Source: Erysipelothrix tonsillarum DSM 14972 (GTDB lineage Bacteria; Bacillota_I; Bacilli_A; Erysipelotrichales; Erysipelotrichaceae). From it: a stretch of 64,000 nucleotides of DNA. Location of the stretch: NCBI RefSeq assembly GCF_000373785.1, contig NZ_KB892377.1:186001-250000 (forward strand), given 5' to 3'. A program made the translations under genes and the position numbers. The notes beneath the pieces are model-generated. The model had not been told where the DNA came from, ran no database searches, and saw only the letters and a program-made list of their open reading frames with translations. Position 1 is the stretch's first letter, and every line of letters starts with the position of its first letter. Shown here piece by piece: positions 20,790 through 29,240 of the stretch.

Positions 20790-21083
20790 TTATTTCTTGA
20801 ATTTTTCCTTAATGCTATCAACTACATTTTTGGATGTCTTTTTAACATCCTCTGCGATGTGTTCTGATTTTTCTTTAAGATCATCCAGCACATCTTCAGA
20901 TTTTTCTTTCAGTTCTTCAGCGATATCTTCTGTTTTCTCTTTAGCATCTGAAGCAATTTCCTTTGATTTCCCAACTGCTTGATCTAATAATCCTTCAGCT
21001 TTAGTTTTATCATCACCGGTTACTTCACCAACTACTTCTTTTGCTTTCCCAACAATTTTATCGCCAGTTCCTTTATCAGTCAT
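20790..21083 (-). CDS. CsbD-like stress protein with extended repeat tail
   Basis: 97 aa from the ATG at 21083 (GCGAGG upstream); the ORF extends 14 codons further upstream but without a ribosome-binding site. N-terminal CsbD domain (GDKIVGKAKEVVGEVTGDDK, AEGLLDQAVG), then an 11-residue-type repeat of Lys/Glu helices (EKTEDIAEELKEKSEDVLDDLKEKSEHIAEDVKK in pieces), like LEA proteins. CsbD is a sigma-B general stress protein in Bacillus with unknown function. The tail predicts a disordered or amphipathic-helix protein that may protect membranes or proteins. Confidence 0.8.
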   Translation of the reverse strand: MTDKGTGDKIVGKAKEVVGEVTGDDKTKAEGLLDQAVGKSKEIASDAKEKTEDIAEELKEKSEDVLDDLKEKSEHIAEDVKKTSKNVVDSIKEKFKK

Positions 21084-21289
21084 AATTATACCTCGCTTTC
21101 TAATTATATTGTAGCATAGATACAAATAATTAGGGTGGAAGATGATTTGTAATCACTTATAGAGGCATCAGTGTATATCAATTCAAGAAATGGTTCGCGT
21201 TTTTAACTCGAACTGGTATGTGTAAAATTGTATCTCCGGAATAGGTGTGGATTTTGTTATGATATAAATATAGAAAGAGGGTGTTGTAA

Positions 21290-21817
21290 TTGTATGACCA
21301 TGCTATTACCCATCTTGCAGACTGGTATTATGTTCAAGTTCTAGAATATAAAAAAATTAATCATAAAGAAATAAAAAAACACATTAGAAGAACGATTAGC
21401 TATTCTTGGAACATGTTGGGAGATTTGGATATTAATAAAAAACTGGTTTCGAAAGCCGCATACGATGAGTTTAAAAAACTTAAAACACTAGGAAAAGATA
21501 TAAGAGATATGTCTTGGTCTGATCAAGTGAGAAGCATTGATAATGGAGGTTTGGGAGACGTAGGACGAAAAGTGTTTCACTGGGAGCATGCTTTTACACG
21601 AAATGATTTCGTCACACTACTATTAGATTCTGAATCAAACTTGACGAGAGAAGATATCGCTAATATTGTGAAGCAACATCAAATAATTTGGATACTTAAA
21701 AATGAAAATGAAATTTTAAATAAAATGAAGCGTTATGATGGCGTTCGTTACGATAGATCACGACCAGACGGGTGGAGAAAAGTTTATGAAGAAGCAGGGA
21801 TAGAAATTTTGGATTGA
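21290..21817 (+). CDS. Hypothetical protein, first gene of the accessory island
   Basis: 175 aa from a TTG at 21290, with GAGGGTG 7 bp upstream; no ATG fits. No family recognised with certainty. The core VFHWEHAFTRNDFVTLLL, followed by a helical pair and IIWILKNENEILNK and a C-terminal RPDGWRKVYEEAGIEI, has a conserved W-E-H that recalls His-containing nuclease-like proteins, but no full HNH or PD-(D/E)XK motif can be shown. Codon use is more AT-rich than in the flanking core genes, suggesting transfer. It shares a bidirectional terminator with the next gene. Confidence 0.55.
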   Translation: MYDHAITHLADWYYVQVLEYKKINHKEIKKHIRRTISYSWNMLGDLDINKKLVSKAAYDEFKKLKTLGKDIRDMSWSDQVRSIDNGGLGDVGRKVFHWEHAFTRNDFVTLLLDSESNLTREDIANIVKQHQIIWILKNENEILNKMKRYDGVRYDRSRPDGWRKVYEEAGIEILD

Positions 21818-21889
21818 ACGGACACTCTATCGTTTAATAGTTATTTATATTTTTAACCAAATAAGAATTCGATATAGATTAAATAATTT

Positions 21890-21939
21890 AAAATAAAAAT
21901 GGTATGTCCACTTAACTGTTGACATACCATTTTTATTTT
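21890..21939. terminator. Bidirectional terminator
   Basis: Perfect 19-bp stem (AAAATAAAAATGGTATGTC and complement) with a 12-base loop; it serves both the 175-aa gene and the convergent membrane gene. Confidence 0.9.
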
Positions 21940-22639
21940 AAGTTGATGCGCCACTAAATGTATAGATAGAAATAGTTGCTAGTGCATAAGGAATAATTCC
22001 TTTAAGATCATAGATGACCATTATAATAAGAATAATTAGGCTTCCGAGTAAAATAAATTTACTCAGCCAAAGTTTGTCTATTTTTCGATCTCTAACATCA
22101 GCATTATTCAAATTAATGATGAGATAGGCTTGTATGATAAAAAAAATGATTAAAATCAGATAATTGTAAGGGTAAATTTTTTTAGCATTACCGAAAATCA
22201 CTATCATTAAGGGTACAATAACGAACGATATTTTTTTTGAGTTTTCTGATTCATCGACGCTAGGTTTTATTAAAACAGTTTTGTTATTTTTCACTAAATC
22301 TATGGTAGTTGCCATGATGATAATCGCAAGTATTGAATATAAAGCAACAACATAATATAAATTCAAAACTTTCGATATATAAGTGATTCCACCAAACATA
22401 AACAATGAAGATAATAGAATCAAAATTGAATTTGCATTCTTAATGACGGGAGTCATTCTTTCAATAACTCCCGACGTTAAAGGGAGTAATAAAGAAAATG
22501 CATAGGTGATATACACGATTGAAGCAAGAATAGCATACAGAGTCTTATTATTTTCAAAATAGACTTGCGTATTAAAAAGAAAAGCTGCTAGTGCAACAGA
22601 CAAAATATTTAAATAAAAAGATAGGGTATATTTTTTCAT
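21938..22639 (-). CDS. Multi-pass membrane protein (about seven helices), partner of the small peptide gene
   Basis: 233 aa, very hydrophobic: successive segments such as LNILSVALAAFLF, LYAILASIVYITYAFSLLL, SILILLSSLFMFGGITYI, YYVVALYSILAIIIMATTI, FVIVPLMIVIFG, YLILIIFFIIQAYLII and FILLGSLIILIIMVIYDL. No known transporter or enzyme motif. The ATG lies 2 bp after the stop of the 82-aa gene, so the two are translationally coupled. It could be an immunity, export or sensor protein; the function is not known. Confidence 0.6.
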   Translation of the reverse strand: MKKYTLSFYLNILSVALAAFLFNTQVYFENNKTLYAILASIVYITYAFSLLLPLTSGVIERMTPVIKNANSILILLSSLFMFGGITYISKVLNLYYVVALYSILAIIIMATTIDLVKNNKTVLIKPSVDESENSKKISFVIVPLMIVIFGNAKKIYPYNYLILIIFFIIQAYLIINLNNADVRDRKIDKLWLSKFILLGSLIILIIMVIYDLKGIIPYALATISIYTFSGAST

Positions 22640-22641
22640 GA

Positions 22642-22890
22642 TTATTTAACCGTCCCCCTATAATTATAGTCATTCCAATTTTGCGCAATATTATTTCCGA
22701 AATGGTGTGCTATGGCGTCGTGACTTCTAAGGATTAATCCAGTTATCGATTTTATAACACCGGCAATAAAATCCGTAAATCCATCATAAACTTTAATTAC
22801 TTTAGATCGTGTCATTAATTCGGCATCATCGATAAAAGGTATTTCACATGCATAGATAGTAAGGTGATGTAAAGATAGTAATAAATTCAT
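22642..22890 (-). CDS. Small 82-aa protein, candidate secreted peptide or toxin
   Basis: 82 aa with a very strong ribosome-binding site (AGGAGGGG, 5 bp spacing). No family recognised. The N-terminal MNLLLSLHHLTIYACEIPF is short and hydrophobic, the middle (YDGFTDFIAGVIKSITGLIL) can form an amphipathic or membrane helix, and the end (HHFGNNIAQNWNDYNYRG) is polar and aromatic. Size, coupling to a polytopic membrane gene and position at the edge of an AT-rich island resemble bacteriocin/immunity or toxin-type pairs, but nothing in the sequence proves this. Confidence 0.5.
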   Translation of the reverse strand: MNLLLSLHHLTIYACEIPFIDDAELMTRSKVIKVYDGFTDFIAGVIKSITGLILRSHDAIAHHFGNNIAQNWNDYNYRGTVK

Positions 22891-23660
22891 TGTTTCCCCT
22901 CCTAGAATTTTGTATTACTTGAATCTCAAAATATGAGACTCAGGATATTGATTAATCATTTAAGTAGGTTTCATGATATTAATAATTTAGCTGTTAAAGA
23001 TTAATAATATGACTTCCATCACAAACCCCCTCTGAGGGCAAATTAATTTATATCCCTATAGTTACCTCGCTTGATTCTAAAATCACTATATTTCTTATGA
23101 TTCCCAAGGTAAACATACGGTCATAATCTTTATTAGTATCCATATTATTTGATACATTCAAAAGTTATAAATTTAGAAACTCTAAGTGAAACTTGCTAAA
23201 CTGCACAATAACTCTAATGATGACTTGTTCGTATACCTATATGAAGCATTCTAGAATCAAAACTGATTCTTATTTATATAATATCTTAAGTTGTAGCTGA
23301 ATTCTAGATGAAAGTCGTATCTTCACCTCAATGTTTTTAATGTTTGAAAATTACATCACATAGAGTAAATATGATTATCACTTTATCGACTATTGTATTG
23401 CTACAATATAATAGAATAATCAGTTTGTATAAGATTACAGAAAGAGTATGTTTGTATTAAAAGTAATCGAGAAGAAAATATATTCATGGAATCAAAACGA
23501 AGAGCGTCAAATTATATCTAGGAAGAAAGCTATGTAGTGCACTTGTGCGTGATTATTGTCACAGTTTGTAACTTTTAAGGGGGAGAGCAATAACATTGAT
23601 TGGAGTCTTAAAAACTGTCGATAATCTCCAAAATTTGAAGCTTTACCCATACCAGAATTT
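22891..23660. other. Intergenic stretch without recognisable gene
   Basis: 770 bp of AT-rich sequence with stops in all frames. I see only a short palindrome CCCTCTGAGGG region near 23028 and no RNA gene, repeat or intact reading frame. Confidence 0.5.
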
Positions 23661-23664
23661 GCCC

Positions 23665-24037
23665 TCTAGCTAGAAAGAAGTCCATCTACGATATCGAGAG
23701 AAGTTAATCGTTATTAAGGTAAGAAGGGTATTTATTATCCCGTAAACGCTCAGAGACTCTATTTTGAACGTAAAGATTATTGTGGTAGAAAGATAGCTAT
23801 TACATCTGTTGTGCGAGAATATATTAATGCCGAGATTGACGACAGTTGGTCACCAGAGCAGATTTATTTCAGATCAAAGATAGAGAATCCTGAATTAGAT
23901 ATCCTACCCTTCTCACAATATATATATGGATTTCTCTGTGGCTAATCGTCAAAGTAGATATGAAAAAACTCCACCGTAAAGTGGAAATCAAAAGAGGGTA
24001 TGAAACTAGAGGTAGTTTTAATAATGGTAAAATATAG
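23665..24037 (+). pseudogene. IS30-family transposase remnant
   Basis: Broken reading frame whose translation keeps the order of an IS30 transposase: a helix-turn-helix-like piece (ARKKSIYDIEREVNRY), GIYYPVNAQRLYFERK with CGRKIAI, the diagnostic WSPEQIYFRS, then after stops the segment LHRKVEIKR and YETRGSFN near the DDE core entry. At least three in-frame stops or frameshifts; no terminal inverted repeats identified and the catalytic C-terminal part is missing. Confidence 0.7.
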
Positions 24038-24062
24038 GCTTTAATTTGACAATTTATTTTAT

Positions 24063-24105
24063 AAAAAAAGAACCCACCTATGTCTGTATTTGATACAGGT
24101 GGGTT
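24063..24105 (-). terminator. Terminator of the 203-aa gene
   Basis: AACCCACCT pairs with AGGTGGGTT, with an inner TGTAT/ATACA helix, followed by a long T tract on the minus strand. Confidence 0.8.
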
Positions 24106-24128
24106 ATAATTGTTTATTAATCATAAAA

Positions 24129-24740
24129 TCATTGATTATTCTCGTGGTATTCTCTAAAAAGTAATGCGATTTCATCAGTCCGTACTGATTTATCAGTAGG
24201 TGTAACCGACCAAACCGTACTTATACCCGCTAATTGTAAGACTTTTGAAAAAGCATTTCCAAAAGCGAATGCAGTTTTCTGTATATTTAGTTGTGAAGGT
24301 TTATTTGGAAGAGAATTACGATAGAATGTTTTAAAATAAATCTTATCAGACTCTTCTATGGAAGTTACTTTTGAAATCAATGAAAGATCTTCTGCGGCAG
24401 TAGTTTTAATTATTTCAACATCCTTTAGTTGATCATTGAATTCAGAAAAAAAAGCACTTGGAATAAATCGTTCTTCTGTATAAGTAGGAGAAATATAAGA
24501 CGCAAGTTGTTTGTATACTTCATTTTCGATTGATGCTGAAATGGTGAAGTCATCTCCAACATCTCTTTCTAATACAAAAGCGTCTGAGCCCAAAGATGTA
24601 AAGAAAAGTCTTTTAGGTTCAAAGTCCCTTAAGTAAATACACTTAAATTTTTTACCCTTAACAAAGGAGCTAAAGGTAACTCTATTTATATCTTCTTGCG
24701 TCATTTTTTGCTCTAGAGTTTTCAAATTATTTAGTATCAT
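24129..24740 (-). CDS. Hypothetical protein resembling DUF6037
   Basis: 203 aa, soluble, intact, with an excellent AAAGGAGG site before the ATG. N-terminus MILNNLKTLEQKM and the early beta segment FKCIYLRDFEPKRLFFTSLG are reminiscent of DUF6037 proteins, which are common in phage and accessory DNA; this match is from memory and weak. The C-terminal helix (IALLFREYHENNQ) and KTAFAFGNAFSKVLQLAG are distinctive. It is isolated between decayed regions, so it is probably retained under selection or recently acquired. Confidence 0.5.
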   Translation of the reverse strand: MILNNLKTLEQKMTQEDINRVTFSSFVKGKKFKCIYLRDFEPKRLFFTSLGSDAFVLERDVGDDFTISASIENEVYKQLASYISPTYTEERFIPSAFFSEFNDQLKDVEIIKTTAAEDLSLISKVTSIEESDKIYFKTFYRNSLPNKPSQLNIQKTAFAFGNAFSKVLQLAGISTVWSVTPTDKSVRTDEIALLFREYHENNQ

Positions 24741-25889
24741 AAATCCTCCTTTCTAAGAACAGCACTATTATGAAATCACATATTAAATTACTTTTAACAT
24801 TTGAAAGAATGTTCTTTAGTAAATCTAAAACTTGGGTTTAATATAAAATTACTTCTTGGAGTCAAATAAAGTTATATCCTTCAATTGTTATGATTATCAC
24901 ACAAGTAACCGCTTTCTAACGAAACAATACCATTAAAATAGTTTTACATCAACTGATAGTGGAATTACAAGCGAAAACTGAATCATTTGACACCAAAACT
25001 TAATCTGAAATTTGTATTAGCCTCAGTTTATAAATGAATTTGAAATTTAAGGCTAACAAGTCAAACCTTAAGTGAAACGAAAAGAAGATAAAAATAAATA
25101 CTTACGCACTATTATATTTGTAATGTTTGGAAATATTCCAAAGAAAAAAGGATACAGTGCAATAAATCAGGAACATGATGTCCCAGGTTTATCAAAAGAA
25201 TAATTGTTCAGAATAAAGTAAGGAATCTAATATAAAAAAATAAGCATCTTAGAATTAATAAAAAATGCAGTTTCATCAAAGTTTTATTACGTCAGTTGAT
25301 TAAATGTAAGTAGTGCATTGCATAACTAAGGCTACCCTGCATAAAATTCGGATGAATGGAGATTGAGCAGAAGTGGATTATTTTATTATGATTATGTCAA
25401 CAAATGGAGAATTTTTATCAAAGAACAATTGAAAACAACATCATGTTAGATGCATGCAATTTACCTCGAATTATTGTTGCTACTGAATTTTGATTCATGA
25501 CGATGACAATGTATCAAACTATGACGTATATCTTGAAGGAAAGGGGTGGATAGATCTAGGAGAGCGTTTAGCTTGAGATTTGTGATTATAGATAATTAGA
25601 CGAACTACTTTAGAGCATCAAAGTAGGATATCAAAAGATATCGTGCCTTTTATGAGTGTTTTTCAAATGCATATGGACAAGTCTAATGAACTGATTGAAT
25701 TTAAAAACTAAAAAAACTTACAATATCTTTCGAGTGTTCGAGGTGTAAGTTCAAGCTTAGATTAAATTATCACTAACGTCAGATTGTAGTTTTTTATAGA
25801 AACTTTGTTTATGAATTATTCGATTTGATTAGATGTGTGGTAGAGGAAGTGATGTTGTGTTTACGGTCGTTTATATCTACGATTATTAA
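24741..25889. other. Decayed DNA between the 203-aa gene and the prophage remnant
   Basis: About 1.15 kb with no open frame over 60 codons. Short coding-like pieces occur (for instance around 25085-25200, KEDKNKYLRTI then MFGNIPKKKGYS) and a hairpin near 25708-25740 (CTTACA...TGTAAG). I cannot assign them; they are probably older prophage or mobile-element debris. Confidence 0.45.
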
Positions 25890-26311
25890 ATTTGTGAATG
25901 GTGAAGTCAGTGATTGAGTTCTTCGTACCGATGATTACCCTATGACGACTCATCAACAAAAGAAGGTTCGTGTGGTAAGTGGCAAACCAGTGTTCTTTGA
26001 ACCTGACAAATTGAAAGCAGCTTGCGCTGATCTAATAGGATATCTTTACAAATTTGTTCTAAGACTTCAATAAATCTGCCAATTTGTTTGAAAGTTGTGT
26101 GGTTTTACAAAGAACGTCTCGAGCATAAAAGAGGCTCTTGTAAACCTGTAAAGTCTAACTTTGATAATATCCAAAAATTGCTTCTAGATTGCATGACTTA
26201 TTTAGGGTTGTGGAATAATGATGAACAGATACATCGATGCTTTTCGAGAAATTGTACGATAAAGTTCCAGGAATCTATATCAAAATCGACGAGTTGGAGG
26301 TGGAGATATGA
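25890..26311 (+). pseudogene. Phage RusA-type Holliday junction resolvase, frameshifted
   Basis: Three successive frames together encode a RusA-like protein. Frame 1: DDYPMTTHQQKKVRVV, SGKPVFFEPDKLKAA (N-terminal half). Frame 2 from 26088: the conserved VKSNFDNIQKLLLDCM, TYLGLWNNDEQ, containing the D-N-x-x-K-x-x-x-D-x-M core. Frame 3 from 26258: DKVPGIYIKIDELEVEI. At least two frameshifts and two stops, so it is not functional. It anchors this region as prophage DNA between recombination and late genes. Confidence 0.75.
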
Positions 26312-26439
26312 TAGACAACTTGTGGTTGTTTTTGAAGGTATCACTTCTCATGCTGGGAATTGCAATTGTTTGTGAGGTTATATTTTCTGTAATAAGAGAA
26401 ATGATAATTCAAAATCATGATGATCCTAATAGCAGGTAA
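26308..26439 (+). CDS. 43-aa single-span membrane protein of the prophage remnant
   Basis: ATG at 26308 overlaps the TGA of the rusA remnant by 4 bp (ATGA), and GGAGGTGGAG lies just upstream. The product is MIDNLWLFLKVSLLMLG then IAIVCEVIFSVIREMII with a short polar tail NHDDPNSR: one transmembrane helix. It remains intact although its neighbours are broken. Such tiny coupled membrane ORFs are common between rusA and the late regulator in Firmicute phages; function unknown. Confidence 0.45.
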   Translation: MIDNLWLFLKVSLLMLGIAIVCEVIFSVIREMIIQNHDDPNSR

Positions 26440-26472
26440 CGAAAGTAAGACCTTAAAAGGAGTTGATAGATA

Positions 26473-26918
26473 ATGCGACAAAATAATAACTATCTGCGTG
26501 ATTGCCAAGCAAGATAAAGGTGCCAAGATAAATCACGCTTAGTCTGAACTTCGAAACTACATGTATCTTCTGAACGTGTGTCATAAATACGAGAGTAAAA
26601 TTATTAAGCTAGAAGCTCAATTAGAATCCGAAAAATTTATTGTATGCTCCTTTGGTACTCGGAAACAGCGGTTTAACCCCTGAAGAGCGTAAAAATGAGC
26701 TTAGGGATAAACTTCAGATTTATTAAAAGAAGTTAGCGCTTGTACGTTATCGAACTGATGAAATAAAGAGCTTTTTAGATAGTCTTGAATATTCTGATCG
26801 CTTGATTGTGACTAATATCTACTTCAAAAACATTAACATTGATAAAGTTGCTACACGGTTTTATTGTTCAGAGAAAACTGTGAACAGACATATTGATAAA
26901 ATCATGTTAAAATATTAA
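26473..26918 (+). pseudogene. Phage late-gene transcription regulator (ArpU/RinA or sigma-like), broken
   Basis: ATG at 26473 with AAAAGGAG upstream, then several frame changes. Readable pieces: LLNVCHKYESKIIKLEAQLE, then RYRTDEIKSFLDSLEYSD and a C-terminal helix-turn-helix with VATRFYCSEKTVNRHIDKIM, typical of sigma-region-4-like phage regulators that switch on packaging genes. It is followed by a terminator. Position after rusA and before the terminase genes fits. Confidence 0.7.
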
Positions 26919-26945
26919 CCCTACTCAAATTTAGTAGGGTTTGTT
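26917..26945 (+). terminator. Terminator after the late-regulator remnant
   Basis: Perfect stem AACCCTACT/AGTAGGGTT with loop CAAATTT, then TGTT. Confidence 0.7.
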
Positions 26946-27032
26946 ATGAAGATTATAACAGTATGTTAAAAATAGGGTGCCAAATGGATCAAATTCATGA
27001 GGAAATGAGATTATATTAGCGAGGAAAAATGA

Positions 27033-27790
27033 AGTGAATATTGATATATTAGCAACTATATTATCTTGCACAGCAAATTTACAAAAAAAATCAACACAAT
27101 ATTTTCCAGAAAGTGATTATCAAAAATTTATTATAAAGATGTTAGAAAGTAAGTTTTATAGTATATTTAGGAGCAGTGGCAGTTAATAATCCAACACTCT
27201 TACAAAATGCAGGGACAGCTATATCTATGTTCAAGACTTTTCTTGATATCAAACAACATCTCTCGGGAAGCAAACCGAAAGAAATTATTGAAAATCAAAT
27301 CAACTACAATAACTGGTGATAGTAACACAGTTATTGTAGTTGATTAATTAGCTTTTGATGCATACACAGATAATCAAGATATAGATGATAAGATAACTAG
27401 GATGATGAGAATACTCTCGAAGAATTAGTCTGTCTCAGGTTTTGAAATGGAGATCGTGATTGAAGGAGAAAAAAGAAAAGAAATATATTATCTGAACCTA
27501 TGTCTAAATCTATTGATGTACCAGAGTTGACTGACAAGTAGTAAGGCGAAATATAAAAGTATCTAAAATTGATTTTTATGGTGAGTCAAAATGGTTAGTC
27601 CATGTAGGTAGCGAACTAGTTCATGTTAAAATAAATGATGAAGAATTTAGAAAAAATATATATAGTTTTTCTTTCGCCAAAGGAACTGTATTAGATGTTG
27701 ATCTCGAAATAGGGTGCCATGTGGATAGAACTGGTATACCTATTAGTGGTAAATGATCAGAGTATATTGTTCAATATGTTAAGATGTTAT
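27033..27790 (+). pseudogene. Degenerate cargo gene, unknown product
   Basis: Translation in alternating frames gives a coherent ~240-residue protein: VNIDILATILSCTANLQKK, LGAVAVNNPTLLQNAG, SMFKTFLDIKQHL, GDSNTVIVVD, AFDAYTDNQDID, then KIDFYGESKWLVHVG and SFAKGTVLDVDLEIGC. It resembles a recurrent hypothetical protein with a central G-D-x-N-T-V-I segment that I cannot name. Multiple stops and frameshifts. It occupies the usual site of non-essential cargo between the late regulator and terminase. Confidence 0.5.
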
Positions 27791-27932
27791 GAATAATTCC
27801 GTTGAACAATTACAAACAGATATTTAATTTGACCCTCGGTCCCATGTTTTCGGTGTTATTATGGTAGTGTGTCAGTTGTGACTAACACACTTATTCATTC
27901 ATTGACTTTTCCATTCTGAGCCAACCCCTTAT

Positions 27933-27965
27933 AAACCCTACTAGAATATCTGGTGGGGTTTTGTT
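27933..27965 (+). terminator. Terminator before the TIR/deoxyribosyltransferase-like gene
   Basis: AAACCCTAC pairs with GTGGGGTTT (one G-T pair), followed by TGTT. The sequence and its downstream flank resemble 26917-26990, as if the same terminator-promoter cassette occurred twice. Confidence 0.65.
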
Positions 27966-27984
27966 ATGATTAGGATATTAAAAA

Positions 27985-27994
27985 TGGGGGGGTA
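27985..27994 (+). promoter_or_regulatory. Unusual seven-G ribosome-binding site of the cargo gene
   Basis: The only plausible Shine-Dalgarno before the ATG at 27999 is a run of seven G (T, seven G, T, A). Its complement, TA plus seven C plus A, is exactly the loop of the candidate small RNA at 3131-3140. Confidence 0.55.
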
Positions 27995-27998
27995 GAAG

Positions 27999-28880
27999 AT
28001 GCCAAATAAAACAGAAAAGAATAAAACAGAAAAAAAGTGTTTTATCATTACACCAATAGGTGGAAAAGGGACAGAGGTTCAACGAGAAGCTCTTGGAATT
28101 GTAGATGTTGTAATTAAACCAGTTGCAGAAAATTGCGGATTCGAACAGGTCAAGAGCGCGGTAGATTTTCATGTAGGTCAAATTACACCTAATATTATTA
28201 AAGCCATTTATGAAGCAGACTTGGTAATTGCTAATATCACTGGTCAAAATCCAAATGTAATGTATGAGTTGGCGTTATCGCATGCATTTAAAAAGCCAAC
28301 AATTCACATACTAAAAGAAAATTCAAGTGTTCCATTTGATATTAAAGACTATCAATATATAGATTTCATAAATGATATTTCTGGAACCGAAGCACTTAAG
28401 GAAGAACTTCATAAAAAGATAGAACATGTAATGTTTTTAGATGAAGGTAATATCAGTAATCCTGTAATTGATGCATTAAAGACTTTTACTGTAATTGAGA
28501 ATGAGAATACAAATATTAAATCAGACGAAATGATTACTGAGCTATATCGTTCTGTACTAGATATGCGCGCTGAAATCAACGCTTTGGGATCGTACTTTAA
28601 TCGCAAATCACGAAATATGTCAAGTAAGTCAATGGAACTTAGAGGTATGAATGGTAAGGAAACGTTCCTATACGATAATTTTGTTAGAGCTACAAATAAT
28701 AAAAAGTACAAGGATTTTAGAAATATTAAGGATAAAGATTTATATATGTTTTTTAATCATGCTCTAGATAGTGGTATGATGGTGTCGTCGCAATCTATCG
28801 AAAAATTTTCTAATGTTATAATGATGGATAAAGATTTAACCATCGAATTAGTGCAGGAATTAGGTATAGCAGTTTATTAA
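27999..28880 (+). CDS. TIR/deoxyribosyltransferase-like (DrHyd-type) protein, putative phage-defence effector
   Basis: 293 aa, intact. Residues 14-140 form a Rossmann-like domain with the pattern KCFIITPIGGKG, VIKPVAENCGF, IIKAIYEADLVIANITGQNP and NPNVMYELALSHAFKKPTIH, then SVPFDIKDYQYIDF. This is the signature of nucleoside-2-deoxyribosyltransferase/TIR-like proteins; the E of YEL is the presumed catalytic residue acting on N-glycosidic bonds of nucleotides or NAD. Such domains act as effectors in several anti-phage systems. The C-terminal ~140 residues (coiled region, then MELRGMNGKETFLYDNFV) are unassigned and may sense or oligomerise. It sits in the cargo slot of the dead prophage. Confidence 0.65.
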   Translation: MPNKTEKNKTEKKCFIITPIGGKGTEVQREALGIVDVVIKPVAENCGFEQVKSAVDFHVGQITPNIIKAIYEADLVIANITGQNPNVMYELALSHAFKKPTIHILKENSSVPFDIKDYQYIDFINDISGTEALKEELHKKIEHVMFLDEGNISNPVIDALKTFTVIENENTNIKSDEMITELYRSVLDMRAEINALGSYFNRKSRNMSSKSMELRGMNGKETFLYDNFVRATNNKKYKDFRNIKDKDLYMFFNHALDSGMMVSSQSIEKFSNVIMMDKDLTIELVQELGIAVY

Positions 28881-28985
28881 ACACAATTAAATAGAGTTCA
28901 AAATCATATTATGAATGGTGTCGCAAAGAATTTTGATTATTAGAAAGGTGAAAATCATTTATTAACCATGGATTTTTTATGTAAG

Positions 28986-29009
28986 AAAAAACACCCTAAG
29001 GTGTTTTTT
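28986..29009. terminator. Bidirectional terminator between the cargo gene and the broken small ORF
   Basis: Perfect 10-bp stem AAAAAACACC/GGTGTTTTTT with loop CTAA. Confidence 0.85.
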
Positions 29010-29172
29010 ACTTTGCAAGTTCTATACATAATTTGTGATAGAAATTACTAATCTCAATTGTTAATTCTTCCGATGTTTCTTTTTCGGAAAACAATCAATT
29101 TTCAACAGCTAGTTTAGTAATCTCTAAAGCATGTTGTATTGCATATTCTTCTTTTAAATATAATCTTTCCAT
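29008..29172 (-). pseudogene. Small 54-aa ORF interrupted by a single TGA
   Basis: On the minus strand GAGAGGGGCAGG precedes an ATG at 29172. The product MERLYLKEEYAIQHALEITK, LAVEN, stop, LFSEKETSEELTIEISNFYH, KLCIELAK is one continuous frame with one TGA, possibly from a TGG Trp codon. A short helical protein of the accessory region, family unknown. Confidence 0.5.
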
Positions 29173-29240
29173 TTTCCTGCCCCTCTCTGATCGACCAATA
29201 AGATGTGATATATGTATTATAATCAAAAAAGATGATATTT

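Noticed and set aside
20600-20821. Minus-strand open frame of 73 codons downstream of the CsbD-like gene
   Set aside because: It begins inside the CsbD coding region and terminator, has no ribosome-binding site, and its composition is that of random AT-rich DNA.
23020-23040. Short palindrome (CCCTCTGAGGG) as a possible IS end
   Set aside because: Single copy found; no matching inverted partner near the IS30 remnant.
26088-26375. 95-codon frame that looks like a small gene
   Set aside because: It is the middle part of the frameshifted rusA remnant; flanking frames hold the rest of the protein.
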